Source: Acestrorhynchus altus (lineage: Eukaryota; Chordata; Actinopteri; Characiformes; Acestrorhynchidae). Taken from it: a stretch of 64,000 nucleotides of DNA. Every line of letters begins with the position of its first letter. Within the stretch, counting starts at the first letter, position 1. The stretch spans positions 16,462,528-16,526,527 of the forward strand of contig CM067506.1 of assembly GCA_034509495.1 (NCBI GenBank). The letters are read 5' to 3'. Under the pieces are notes generated by a model. That model was not told the DNA's origin and did not search any database. It saw only the letters and a list, made by a program, of their open reading frames with translations. Position numbers and translations under genes: made by a program. This document shows positions 51,654 through 63,119 of this stretch, piece by piece.

Positions 51654-54600
51654 ATGGAAGAGGCCCCCAAAATACTGGTGACTCTTCTTCTAGATGGCAG
51701 GGAGATATGCAAGAAGATACATCATTGCAAAAGTGCTGCAGAAATAATTGACAGCTGCAAGCGTTTATTACCCTGTGCTGCCGAATATCATAGAATTTTA
51801 AAATTTAACACCGATTTTCAGGAATATATTGACACAGATCTTAATGACAATGTCCAAACCTTTGACAAGTTTCAAGTTTTGTTCATCTCGGTCAAGCCAG
51901 GTGGAGCACTGAAGAGGGTAAGTGTGATTTATTTCCTAAGTGTTGTTATGTTCAATGAGGAGTGTTCACAAAAAGTTGGACACACTCAAAAAATATGCAG
52001 AAATGATTTCAGGGAACTCCATCGTCAGTGTGAACAGATACAGAAGACAGATAGCTTGTCTTCACAAGACAATCATGGTGATTTTTAAAAACATCATTAT
52101 TGTTTTTAATGGAGAACTCCATCTTAGACCTGGAGATCCTAATAAAAATGTGTCTCAGAACAAAATGACATACAATTTATTATCTCTGAATAATTAAATT
52201 AATTTTCAGTTTGTTATCTCCAGGTATCAGCATGTTCAAACTGAAGCAACAATTAAAACTTCGAAACTACATAACAAAAATAATAGCTGTAACATCAAGC
52301 AGTAGTTTAAAACCCATTTGGTTTTCTGTACCAATTCTATCATTATTTTTATGTGTGACATCAGTTTAGTCTTGTGCTTTCTGTTTTTATACTCCAGGCC
52401 ACTTTAGACTCTATAGGATCATTCCTGACTGGGACCAATCAATCATAGTCTTATTGGGCTAAAGCCAGTTGCATAATATATATATATAAATATATATATT
52501 ATCTGAATACTACATTAGTACAATGCTCAGTTCAATGCTACAATGGTTCTCAGTCTAGTGCTTGGGAACCCTGATGATCCAAATGTTTTTTACACTCAGC
52601 AAAAATGTGGGCCACCTACAGAGTCCCTGAGCACTGGCTTGACAACCGGTGCCCTATATCATGTTAGCCCCACTTTATGGAATTTTTTCCAGGCTCTAGC
52701 TTTAACATGCTAATTTCAATTTAAAGCAAACCGAGAGCCTGTTTATGCCAGAGATTAACATGCATTTTGTGTCCAGCATCTGGACATACTTCCGGATTCT
52801 GTTTACACTGTCCCTAAAATAAGTCCCCAGAGTGACCAGATCTGATTTTACTTTTCCTGCAAAAAAAGAAAAAAAAATCCTATGTGAAGTGAAGGATTAT
52901 TTAAACCACAAGGGCAATCATCGTCCAGTAAATAAGTATTAACAAGAATTTGCACACATACACACACAGAATGAGAGAGATAAAGAAGGCCAGAGGGAGA
53001 GAGAAGCCAATCCATAGCCATAATTAATGACACTATCCGATCACTGTAAACACATTCTGTTTATGCTTGTATTAAATGTCGACGAGATTCATCTCTAGCC
53101 ACCTCTGAGTGTGGTTTGAGTGATCCGATCACAGTGTGTCCTGGGGTGTTTTCATCTGGCTGTTTATATTGTGACCTAGTAAAATTGGAACATGATCTGA
53201 TCACCAAAAAACACACAAATACCAGGTGTAAACAGGCTCTGATTGTATGTATCTCTGAATATTACTGGATGTTAGTCTGTTCACTATCTGAGCTGTTCAG
53301 CCTAGTCAGAGACCTTGTAGTGAGGAGAAAAATAGGAATACCACTTGATAATACTTCTTAAATACATGTGTTTGTAGAACAGCAATACAGCAATACATGA
53401 TTATGATCATTGTGACTGAAACTGGTCTTGTGTTAGTAGTGATATTGTTTTCTTTTTAAGGCTGGACAACTGAATACAGATGCAGCTGGTCCGAGTAATC
53501 AACTAAAGGTATTTTAGGCTAAAACTAAAGGTGGATGTTTTTATGGCACATTGTTATGCATTATGATGATCGCTGCCATTCACACTGTTTAAATAATGAC
53601 ATTGTTTTTTTAAAGGGTGCACCACTCAATAACGATGTGCCTGGTCCACGTAATCAGCTAAGGGTAAGTTTACTGAAGATCTATATATGGTGAAATCCAG
53701 CTATATTAGAGAATTGAAAGGAGTTTCACAATTGTCGGAAAATTACATTTCCTCTAGTATTAAACTGGACATTTGTAATTCTGAGATAAGAGGAGAAACT
53801 CACACTGCAAAGTAAATGATGATATCAATGCTTATCTTATCAAGATTTCTAATGGAAGGATTTTTTTTTCTGTTCTGCTGCAGAAATATATAGACTTTCA
53901 CATGAGTAGAAAAGGAATTTGCATGTTTAATAAATATGTGTGTTGTGTATTTTGGTTCCCCAGCTTGGTCAAGGTCCTGTTAATGCAGACAGACTGAGAG
54001 CACTAATTCAGATCAAAGGTCCAGTCGTACTGGCTGATTATGAAGCTTCAGGAACACTGTCTGAGACTTCAAGAAAACTTCTTGTGAAGATTGGTGTCAG
54101 TGACCTGGTGGAGCAAAGAGGATTGTGAGTTGCTGTAGTATAACTACATCCATTTTCACAGCCTTCATTTAAGGAATGCTTTCTCTTCATGCTTTCTTAT
54201 GATTGACTTGTTTGATGGAATTGCTTATACTTATGGATGAGTTTTGCAGTTCAACGTTCGTTCTGCTTTCAAAAATCTCCTTCCAGTTACCCATCAAATG
54301 AGGAAAAACTGATGTTAGCCAAGAGTGTAATAACACTATTCCCATCATTGAAGATTAAGATGGGAGAAGACAACGAAGGATTTGTAAGTAGTATTTATAA
54401 TATTATTTTAAACTCAACAATACTTATTCCCTGGTTGATGTTGGGATGAGGTTCTCCAATGACTGATTTTAATTTTTTTAATTAGCTTATTGGGTTTGCT
54501 CATTAAATTGTATCATTTGGAGGCCTCACATCAATTCCCATTCTGCCTGTAACTTCATGATTCATTATGATAGTTGGAAAAGTATACAATTACAAAGCTG

Positions 54601-55724
54601 CTACCCTTCCATTCTGATTCAGGAGCACTTCTACGACCCAGTTTCCCACACTGGATTCATTGAAATTAAACTGAGGAATCTACGGAGGAACCTTCATGAT
54701 AGTCAGCGACGCTACCGCCGCAAACGGGTCGTGAACAGTGATCCATCTTTCCATCCAATTACCATCGCATTACCATCGCCTGCAGAAGACGAAGAAGAGG
54801 AGTCTATGGTGGAGTGGATGACAGTAATGAAAAGGATGAAACCCTCTCAGGAAAACCTCACAACCATCAAACTGGGCATGGAGAAAACCTACAATAGCCG
54901 CAGGTTCTGGATTGTAAGCAACTCGCCAAGAGTCGAAGAGATTTTTCAGCAGTACCCTCATTTTGTAGACATGCCATGTTTAGTAAGTATATATTGTTTA
55001 GTGTTTGATCATGACTACCTGTAGTAAAACGGATGTTGTATGTAGTCAGGGGGAGTGCTTTTTAACTGCAATCTGTGCATTTTGCCTCTCTTCTCAGCTT
55101 GACATTGAATTTGAGAAAATGTATCCAGATAAGGCTGAGCTCTTCCTTCAAAAATGGGAAAGAAATATTGTTCCAAAATTACTAAAGATGGCCACAATGA
55201 AAGAGAATCCCTCTTTCCTGTCCTGGACTGTGGACAGTGATGGTAGGCTACATTTCATTAGTATACAACACAGCAACCTTTGAAGCCTCAAATAAATGGC
55301 GATTGTGTATGTGGTGATTTGTTTAATGTGTTTGCAGTAAACTGTGTTTAAATGGTCTGTGTTCCACTCCGTTCACTCTGACCTCATATGCAACGATTTT
55401 AGTCTGAACTCTGAAGGCAAGGTCAGATATGCTTTAAAGCAGTGTTTCACGCTCTTGAAGTACAACCTCCCTGCATGCTCTAATACTGTCCTTGCTATAA
55501 CACACCCAGTTAACCTTAGGATGAGCTGGTTAATTAGTTCATAAATGCCATTTATTTTGTGTTTTTTTTTACAGAGTCATGCTTTAGAGCTCTTCAGATG
55601 CTCACATATCTTTTGCCTCCTACCGCATCTGGGAGGGGCAAAGGCTGGACTAAATGCAGTGTGAAATCAGCCATATCTTATATCTTGGACATTAAGCTGG
55701 TAGGCAGGTTTCTTGTGACTTTTA

Positions 55725-55776
<52 letters not shown>

Positions 55777-57714
55777 TGTGTGAGAGAGAGTTCACACTCC
55801 AGCTTTTAAGGGAGGACATATACAATATGGACAAAAGTATTGTGACACTTGGAGTAACTCTATCTGCTGTCCAGAGAAGGCTTTATTTTGTAAGCTATAT
55901 GTTGAAGCATTGCTGAGAGGATCTGATAGCATTCAGCACCAAGAGCAGTAGTGTGGTCAGTGGTATTGAATGGAGCACCATCATTCCAGACAACAGTACT
56001 ACTGCTCCACAATTCAATGATGGAGCCCACATTAGGAATGGTGTCAACAGTTTCCTGTTGACCTGCTCCAGAGAGTACTTTTCAATAGAAATGTGTCCAT
56101 AAACATATTGTGTATGTTGCTGATATATCCTTCATAACAATATACCACAATCTCAACACAGCACATAACAGAAGAGTGAACCTATATTGGTCTCCCTGTA
56201 CATGCTTTCTCTAGGAACCATCTTCTGTAAACATACGATTTCTTATCATTGTTATGCGGATGATACACAGTTATATGTACTATTTGAACAAATCGACAAC
56301 TGTTAAGTGCAACCTTTGTATGACTGTTTTCAAGATGTCCAAAAAAGTCCTGAAGTTGAACAACGATAAAACAGAGGCAATTATTTTTGTCCAGTTTGAC
56401 CCAGTACCTGATTGTCTCTGCCCACATTTTTACATATAAAAAGCCACACCAAGAATCTCTGCATTATTTTTATCTCTGCAATGAAATTCAAAAAACATCA
56501 AGGCAGTGATGTCCAAGCCAGCTTTTATCAGCTTAGAACAATCACGAAACTAAACCAATTTCATCATTAAGGACTTTGAAACAGTCATCAATGCTTTTAT
56601 CACAATACGCCTGGAATTTGTACATGGGAATTACACAGTTGGAAAATATAAAGCGTCACACCTGTATTGGCTTACCTTCACTGGTTACCAGTAAAATACA
56701 GAATTTATTAAATTTTTTTTTATTATTGGTTTTTAAAGCTTTGAATGTTGTCCCTCTGACCTCCTGAGCTGCAATTGGCAACTCGGCATTCTTGGCTAAA
56801 ATCTAAAGATCACAGAGCGTTCTCTGTAGCTGCCCCAAGACTGTGGAACAGCCTACCTCTCTATATAAGGATGTCTTCCCCAGTTAATGTTTTTAAGTCA
56901 AATCTGAAAGCTATTTCAATCTATTTCAAATTTATAAAATCTACTTATATTCTTAGGCATTTTCCTCTTAAATGGTATTCTGCTTGTAGTTTTATGTCCC
57001 AGTAATTTTTCTATTTTCAATTTATTTATGTAATTTGATTAATAAATTGTATCTATTTTATTCTGTTTATTCGGTGGTCTGTGTTGTTTTATCTTTTTGT
57101 TTATCTACAATTGTAGAGCGCTTTGGCTGACTTCTGTAGTCTTTTAAATGTGCTTTAGAAATAAATTGACTTGATTTAACTTGACTTATGTGAACCCTCA
57201 AGCCAGTCAAACAGTGCACAATGTGACAGCTTTGTCCATTGTCCATATGCTCATGTTGTATGGTTCCTTTGATATGTTATGGTGATGTGGTCAAAGGGAA
57301 AAAATGGGAAAGGAGTTTGGCTAACTTCTAGTGCCGCCTAGAAGTCAATCTATTCATACTTTAACAGACCTAATTAACACTGAGAAAAATATCTTACCAC
57401 CACAGAGATTTATGAGTCTTCTCATGCTTTAGCTGAGCGCAGTAACACTATAGCTTATCACTACAGCGAGTCATCAGTCTACTCATGCTTTAGTAGGACC
57501 TTCAGTATCTATAAATAATTAACTTCAGTATTTATAAAGAAGCTCTGAAGATGTGTTTCTTTTAGGATCTTTGAATAGATATTTCTTTGGTGTTTGTTTT
57601 ATTAGTTTTCCTACCACCCTTCAGATTATGTCCACAGTGTTTCCAGTGTCTCAAATGGCTTTAGATCTTGTATCACCTTTGAAACGCATTTTAACATTTT
57701 CTTCTTATTTTTTG

Positions 57715-57745
<31 letters not shown>

Positions 57746-58078
57746 TTTCAGCCTGGAGCAAGCAGTTCCAGACTTGAGGATCCTGACAGAGCGGTGAAAA
57801 ATCAGCAACCTCACCTCCTGTGTTTAGGTCATCCTAGTACTACAGCTCAGTACATCATCGTGGGAGGGAACAACAAAGTTGCCATTCCTCTTGAAGATAG
57901 TAGTTTGGCGTGTGCCATTGACAAACTGTTTAAAATGTATTGTGTTTGCAACCTGGCATACCCTGTCCAACTCACATCTGTCTTTAATTTCTTTGAGCAT
58001 CTATATGACATGCCTATCTCTGGTGGGAAGAGATCCAAAGTAGTGGAGCTTATTGCAAGGCTTCAAGCTATGTTATAG
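51654..58078 (+). CDS. Uncharacterised SAMD3-like family protein, nine exons
   Basis: Nine exons encode 524 residues: 51654-51917, 53461-53508, 53616-53663, 53964-54124, 54287-54383, 54623-54982, 55098-55242, 55575-55699 and 57752-58078. All introns are GT-AG and all phases agree. The start is the first ATG after acceptor TTACAG at 51645. Residues 1-88 look like a PB1 or ubiquitin-like fold (LVTLLLDGREI, then HRILKFNTDFQEYI). Residues 89-104 and 105-120 are two duplicated 16-residue modules. Residues 121-206 include SETSRKLLVKIGVSDLVEQ and ITLFPSLK, and about 207-240 is basic. An acidic run (AEDEEEES) lies at 260-267. The C-terminus has a hydrophobic CNLAYPVQLTSVFNFFEHLY block. This order resembles the fish proteins labelled 'SAMD3-like', but I see no SAM domain. 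Function is unknown. Intron 8 holds a GT tract, family M element and LINE. AATAAA at 58403 probably ends the transcript. Upstream UTR exons were not identified. Confidence 0.8.
53461..53663 (+). repeat. Tandemly duplicated 48-nt mini-exons
   Basis: Exons 53461-53508 and 53616-53663 are each exactly 48 nt, phase 0 at both ends, and match at about 35 of 48 positions. Both encode a G-x-LN-x-D-xx-GP-x-NQL pattern (AGQLNTDAAGPSNQLK and GAPLNNDVPGPRNQLR). The next exon opens LGQGPVNAD, possibly a third, fused relative. Each can be skipped or repeated without shifting the frame. Confidence 0.8.
55726..55774. repeat. (GT)n microsatellite in intron 8 of the SAMD3-like gene
   Basis: About 23 GT units, starting about 25 bp after the exon 8 donor at 55700. 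Confidence 0.97.
55826..56100 (+). mobile_element. Copy of non-autonomous family M
   Basis: It starts 'tatggacaaaagtattgtga', then 'ggagtaactctatctgctgt' and 'gaagcattgctgagagg', and contains 'gagcaccatcattccaga'. It lies in intron 8, upstream of a LINE fragment. Confidence 0.7.
56130..57185 (+). mobile_element. Degraded LINE with reverse transcriptase and 3' end
   Basis: The plus strand shows relics of a non-LTR reverse transcriptase: a 'cattgttatgcggatgatac' stretch encoding HCYADDTQLY, then KLNNDKTEAIIF. A 'HLHWLPV'-like block precedes the C-terminal RAFSVAAPRLWNSLP block near 56805. The 3' end is 'gaaataaattgacttgattt'. Frameshifts and stops are many. It is inside the SAMD3-like intron 8. 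Confidence 0.8.
57711..57749. repeat. (TTTTG)n tract forming the exon 9 polypyrimidine run
   Basis: About six TTTTG units lead straight into the acceptor TTTTTTTTCAG at 57751 of the SAMD3-like gene. Confidence 0.9.
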
Positions 58079-58164
58079 CTGCTATATTTCAAAAGAAGTT
58101 TGGGAAATGATTGCCTTAAAAAATGTTTAGCAACCCAACAATATGTTAAAATATATTCTATTTT

Positions 58165-58262
58165 AATAGCAGCACAGCATAGCCAGGTTAGGTTCTTTGC
58201 CCAAGGGCACAACCAGAAATACCGTGCCAGTATTTGGAAATTCAACTAACAACTGGTTTACC
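58165..58262 (-). repeat. Probable SINE fragment
   Basis: The plus strand shows 'ggttctttgcccaagggcac' and 'aattcaactaacaactggtt', resembling a reversed tRNA-derived SINE body and B-box area. It is short and decayed, in the 3' UTR of the SAMD3-like gene. Confidence 0.4.
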
Positions 58263-58402
58263 CTACATAACATGTCTACATGCTGAAACATATGGGGGGA
58301 AAATGAAAAAAAAAAAAAAACATATTTGATCAGTGATGCCCATGCTTCTGCATACGATTGTATAGTACACGGGAAAACAAGCTAAATTAGATAATCCCAT
58401 AA

Positions 58403-58408
58403 AATAAA
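58403..58408 (+). promoter_or_regulatory. Candidate polyadenylation signal of the SAMD3-like gene
   Basis: AATAAA about 325 bp after the stop codon, the first good match downstream. Confidence 0.5.
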
Positions 58409-59551
58409 TATACAGTCAGATGTGGTGCCTTTTTTTCTTTCCTGACTGGAGAATCCAGTGAATAGTACTGGAGATGTTGCTCTTCCTAAATGAAAGATGT
58501 CACAAGTTATTTGTCCCATTTGTCACCAAAGCAGCATTGATACAGCAAAGAAAATAACTGCTGTATTTTAATCAGATCCACATAGACCACAAGATAATTT
58601 CAATAGACTTGACCCTGATCCAGAATTTCATTTACTTGTGTAGGATGCTCAAAATATAATAACGACCAGCCTTTGTGTATTATATTTATTTTTCTACGAC
58701 ATTAGCCTAATCAAATTCAGAGCATGCTTACTTGGAAATGAGGTAATTACTGCAAACATAATAATCCTACATTTTTCACATTTTTTTGGAGCTTTTCAGG
58801 AATTTCACCTGTTAGTTAAAAACGTGAATGTATATTGGCACCACAAATGTATTATATTTAGTCAGTGATAGTGAAGTGATTGGAAATGTATCACAGCGCT
58901 ATGAATGTGACATGTTCTGTAAGTGGTTAGTTAAAATATATAAATTATAAATTAAAATATATGAAACTTCTTGTGTACTTGCATTGCCATCACTGGAGAG
59001 GAGGGCATCTCTTTTGTGAAATGATTTATACATAATTTCTTGTTAGTTCTTGTTGAAGCATTCCCATAATCACTTTGTGTTTGGTAGAACAGAGATCAGA
59101 CCACTAAAAGTAATCTCTTTTAGCAATGCTGTCTTATCTAAAGGCTTGTTAACTATTAATGAATTAATGATGAATCTTGATGTTTGACTTTTGTAATGTA
59201 ATCTTAATAAGAAATTAAATGAACTGATAATAAACTGAAATAATGTACAAATTTATCAAGTCTGTTTTTTTGAGTTTGGTGTCATGGTGCATCTACGAAC
59301 CCAGCATATTTCTCACATAGCCTGTATAATTAGAACATAACTTTGTGTTAACAATCTGACCACACTGCCTGTGTTACATTAGATAACACATTGATCGTGT
59401 TAAAAGTAACACAGAATGTGTTATCAACTGGATGTGCAGATGTGTCAAAAATAACACATTGTGTGTCGGCTGTTGGCGTGCCTAATTACATCTTCATCTC
59501 TTCTTCTCCTTCCATGTCTGTCCCCTGCCCCTCCCTACCCCTTCCTTGCAG
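58409..59551. other. Spacer and putative 5' intron of the LINGO gene
   Basis: A splice acceptor (cttccttgcag) ends at 59551, so an upstream non-coding exon of the LINGO gene is expected, but none was identified. A cluster of 'taacaca/tgtgtta' strings lies at 59340-59465. The last 40 bp are pyrimidine-rich. Confidence 0.45.
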
Positions 59552-59557
59552 GTTGTC

Positions 59558-61381
59558 ATGCTGTTCTTTTTGTTCTCCTGGACCATGGGGTTGTCCCTCC
59601 TGCCATTCGTCCTCTTCCCATCTCCTGCCCGGGCTTGCCCCGCCCGCTGTGAGTGCTCCGTGCCAACACGTTCTGTCTCATGCCACCGCAAACGCCTGGC
59701 ACAGGTGCCCGAGGGTATCCCTATTGAGACGAGGATGCTGGATCTGAGCAAGAACCGGCTACGCATTATCACTCCCCAGAACTTCTCCTCCCTGCTAATG
59801 CTGGAAGAGCTGGACCTGAGTAACAACCTGCTGTCATCTGTAGAATCTGGCAGTTTCCGGGCACAACCCCGTCTCCGGACACTGCGCCTGCGTGCCAATC
59901 AGTTGACCCTGCTGCCCCGGGGTGCCCTGGCAGGCCTCAGTGAGTTGACCATGTTGGATGTGAGCCAGAACCGACTAGTTATCCTGCTGGACTACGGCTT
60001 TGAGGAGCAACGGCGGCTGCGTGTGCTGGAACTAGCCGATAATGAGTTGGTGTTCATTGCACCAAAGGCCTTTAGCGGCCTGCCAGCCCTGCGTTCACTC
60101 ACCCTGCAGCGTTGTAACTTGAGTGCTGTACCTGGCCATGCCCTGGCCCACCTGCATGGCTTGACCAACCTACGCCTGAGGGAGTTGGACATTGCCGATT
60201 TGCCACCACATGCCTTCAAAGGCCTTGGTCGCCTGCAAAACCTGGAGATAGACCGCTGGCCTGCTCTCGAAGTCATACCTGGCCCAGCCTTGCAGGGGCT
60301 GAACCTCAGCTCACTCTTTGTCACTCACACCAACCTGTCAGTAGCGCCAATGTTGAGCCACTTGCCCTACTTGACCCACCTCAACCTATCATACAGCCGT
60401 ATGAAGGTGCTGCCAGCTGGGTGGTTGCGTGGGATGGATCGTCTAGAAGTGGTGCGGGTGCGCCAGGCACAGCTAGAGAAGGTGGAGCCTCAAGCATTCC
60501 AAGGGGCATTGTCATTACATCTGCTCGACCTCTGTCAAAACAGGCTGAAAACTCTGGAACGGGCTGTCCTGTCCCCATCATTGGTCTTACAAAGCCTCCT
60601 AATTGGTCAGAACCCTTTGGTGTGTGACTGCCGTTTACACTGGTTGCTGCAAAGGACTCCACCCCTTCTCTATGGTGATGTGGAGCCTCAATGCAGTGCT
60701 CCTACCACACTGGCTGGAAAAACCTTTAGTGAGGTAGTGAAGCCACGATTCTTTCAAGAGGTTGTTTGCACCAAACCCAGAGTCATTTCCATGTCCACAT
60801 ACCCAGCCCAGGCTGAGGAGGGCCAGAGGGCCTGGCTGTACTGCAGTTCAGATGGAACCCCACGCCCAGCTATCTCCTGGCTAACCCCGCATAGGCGATA
60901 CATTACCACCAAGAGCACAGGCCGGGTAGTCGTACATGCCAACGGCACACTGGAGTTCAAGGTGGCTGAGCCAGGAGACAGTGGCATTTATGTGTGTGTG
61001 GCCTCCAACCCAGCAGGCAATGCCACTCTGTCGATATCAATGGCTGTCAAAAGCCTGGGTATCAGGGACGGAGCTCTCTATGCCAACCGCAGCTTCCTCT
61101 TTGATCCTGATTACAACAACTCGCTGATTAATGGCACGGAGCGCTACACCATCCGGATGGTGCTGGACTTCACCACCATCCTTGTCTCTACAGCCATGGG
61201 CTGCCTCAGCTTCCTGGGTGTAGTCCTCTTCTGCTTCTTGCTGTTGTTCGCCTGGAGCCGAGGCAAAGGGAAGCATAGAGGCAGTGTAGATATCCAGTAT
61301 GTCCCACGCAAGAGAAAAGGAGCCAACAGTGAGCTGACAGAGACCAGTGGCCCCAGACGGGTCAACATGAAGATGATCTGA
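59558..61381 (+). CDS. lingo4: LINGO-family LRR and immunoglobulin membrane protein, probably LINGO4
   Basis: One exon encodes 607 residues from the first ATG after an acceptor at 59551. LINGO genes typically carry the coding region in one 3' exon. Order: signal peptide (1-26), LRRNT cysteines at 27, 31, 33 and 42, about eleven LRRs, LRRCT with CDC at 356-358, an Ig domain with Cys429 and Cys480, a membrane helix near 540-566 (TILVSTAMG start), and a short tail ending NMKMI. LINGO proteins sit on neuronal surfaces; LINGO1 restrains myelination and axon growth through Nogo-receptor complexes, and LINGO4 roles are little known. Blocks such as LRLRELDI and GLNLSSL favour LINGO4. The helix and NMKMI tail look more like LINGO1 or LINGO3, so the paralogue call is less certain than the family. 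N-glycosylation sequons occur in the LRR and Ig parts. In-frame TTG-CAG-GTT spans the acceptor and is not a start. Confidence 0.88.
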   Translation: MLFFLFSWTMGLSLLPFVLFPSPARACPARCECSVPTRSVSCHRKRLAQVPEGIPIETRMLDLSKNRLRIITPQNFSSLLMLEELDLSNNLLSSVESGSFRAQPRLRTLRLRANQLTLLPRGALAGLSELTMLDVSQNRLVILLDYGFEEQRRLRVLELADNELVFIAPKAFSGLPALRSLTLQRCNLSAVPGHALAHLHGLTNLRLRELDIADLPPHAFKGLGRLQNLEIDRWPALEVIPGPALQGLNLSSLFVTHTNLSVAPMLSHLPYLTHLNLSYSRMKVLPAGWLRGMDRLEVVRVRQAQLEKVEPQAFQGALSLHLLDLCQNRLKTLERAVLSPSLVLQSLLIGQNPLVCDCRLHWLLQRTPPLLYGDVEPQCSAPTTLAGKTFSEVVKPRFFQEVVCTKPRVISMSTYPAQAEEGQRAWLYCSSDGTPRPAISWLTPHRRYITTKSTGRVVVHANGTLEFKVAEPGDSGIYVCVASNPAGNATLSISMAVKSLGIRDGALYANRSFLFDPDYNNSLINGTERYTIRMVLDFTTILVSTAMGCLSFLGVVLFCFLLLFAWSRGKGKHRGSVDIQYVPRKRKGANSELTETSGPRRVNMKMI

Positions 61382-61452
61382 GAGTTGGCTAGTTCTGAAA
61401 AAGTGGAGAAAGTTACCAATGACAATAATCTGCTGATTGTCAAAACAAGAGC

Positions 61453-61456
<4 letters not shown>

Positions 61457-61501
<45 letters not shown>
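61457..61501. repeat. (GA)n microsatellite in the lingo 3' UTR
   Basis: About 22 GA units, about 75 bp after the stop codon. Confidence 0.97.
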
Positions 61502-61503
<2 letters not shown>

Positions 61504-62211
61504 GTAACAGTGATACTGTAGCTAGTAGAAGTTGGGAAGATGAGCAGCACAACATTTTGGTTGGAGTTGTGTGCTTCAGTGTGAATGTGCGTATGTGTGT
61601 ATGTATAGAACTATATCATATGAGTTCATGGGCATGTGTGTGTGCCTGTATTAAAGGATGTATCCAATTGTGAGAGTTTACACATGCTATCCAAACTGAA
61701 TCACGTATCCAAAAATGTATTTGCGCGTCTTCTGCGATGCTTCGTCTGTGGACAACATTATTCAGACGTTGCAGACATGTGCAGAGGTCAAGTTGTTGTA
61801 CAAAGCTCATATTTGTGAGGGAATAAAGAGTGTTCTATTTATATACATATATTTTAAGTTCCATTATTAATAACCTTCAAATCGCTGCAAAAACTCAACT
61901 TGTCTTCCCCAACAAGCAAAGTATCTACTGGAAAAAGCCTCAGCAGTGCTGTGTTGTGAAGTGTTTGGTTTTCGCTCTGAATCGCTGTTCTCTCCTGGGA
62001 GATCTTCTAGTTAATGGAGCCTCTGGGGGAAGCAGAGAGTCGTCTGCCATTTCGTCGTGAATGTTAAAATGTGAGGGTCTATTTGACATGGTGGGTTCCG
62101 GGGGCTGTGTTTGTGACTCAGTGGAAATCTGTGAAAATGTTTTTTGTTTTTTTTTGTATTTTTTTTTCCTTTTTTGATGTTCTGTCAAATGCTGCTCAAA
62201 TGTTTTTACAT

Positions 62212-62242
62212 AATAAATATCTTGGTATATTTTCCAAATAAA
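62212..62242 (+). promoter_or_regulatory. Lingo polyadenylation signals
   Basis: AATAAA occurs at 62212-62217 and 62237-62242, about 830 to 860 bp after the stop, following a T-rich stretch. The 3' UTR would end near 62260. Confidence 0.55.
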
Positions 62243-62259
62243 TATGAATCATATAGCTT

Positions 62260-63119
62260 GATTGTTGTTAACCTTACACTGTAGATTCTGATTCTCATTA
62301 CTGCTGTTTAATAGTCCAATTTAAGTCAAAGAATAAATTCAGATTAATGTTAACACTACTTAGTACTGACAACAGAAGACAGAACTGAGGGCCTATCCTC
62401 ATCAGACATTCCTTTTGCAAAGATGTTTAGCCATCTGATATACATAAACTGAGATGGCAGTTGACTAGGTGTTTACCTCATACCTGCACTGATGGGCTAT
62501 ATTATCCTTACCTTTACCACATCTAATCGAAAGAGTCCACTATTAATGGAAAGATGCCACACTTGACCTCATAGTATTTGGGTTGTGGACCAAGCTTCTG
62601 TAAATGCAGCAGTTAATGGCAAACTGGGATGGAAAGGTTGTTGCTTGAGTTAAAAATAAAAAAAATTATCCAGCCAGTGACCCCTGATGAATGGCTAGAT
62701 GATTAATGAAAATTGAGCATGGAAATGTACGGACTGGCTCAAGCCGTGCCAAAAAAAGGAAGCACACAGTGAATGGACTACAGAAACTCGTTTTACTAAA
62801 TGAGGCAAACATGAGCCGTAAGTCTTCAGAGTGGACAAGCTCCAAAAAGAACACCCTGTCTGACAAGGATGGAACATCAGCAAAATACAGCTGACTGTTA
62901 GTAGATCAGGGATGGGAGGCTGAGCGTCTGAGGTGTCAGAAAACCACAAAACTGCAGGAAAAATAAGTGTCTTAAGATTTTTTTTTAATATGAGTTCATG
63001 CGTAAGAAAAAAAGTTAAATATAACAATATAAATTGCTATTCTTTTTCTTTTTAAATCCAAGAACAACTAGTTCAAAGTTTTTTGATAGCCTGACACTTG
63101 TGTTAGTCTGTACGAGTTC
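62260..63119. other. Gene-free stretch
   Basis: AT-rich DNA downstream of the LINGO gene; no exon or known repeat recognised. Confidence 0.4.

Noticed and set aside
59546..59557. LINGO start four codons upstream of the ATG
   Set aside because: That start is a TTG codon that spans the splice acceptor. The first ATG in the exon is at 59558.
60381..60662. Antisense frame within the LINGO exon
   Set aside because: It is a shadow of the GC-rich LRR coding sequence.
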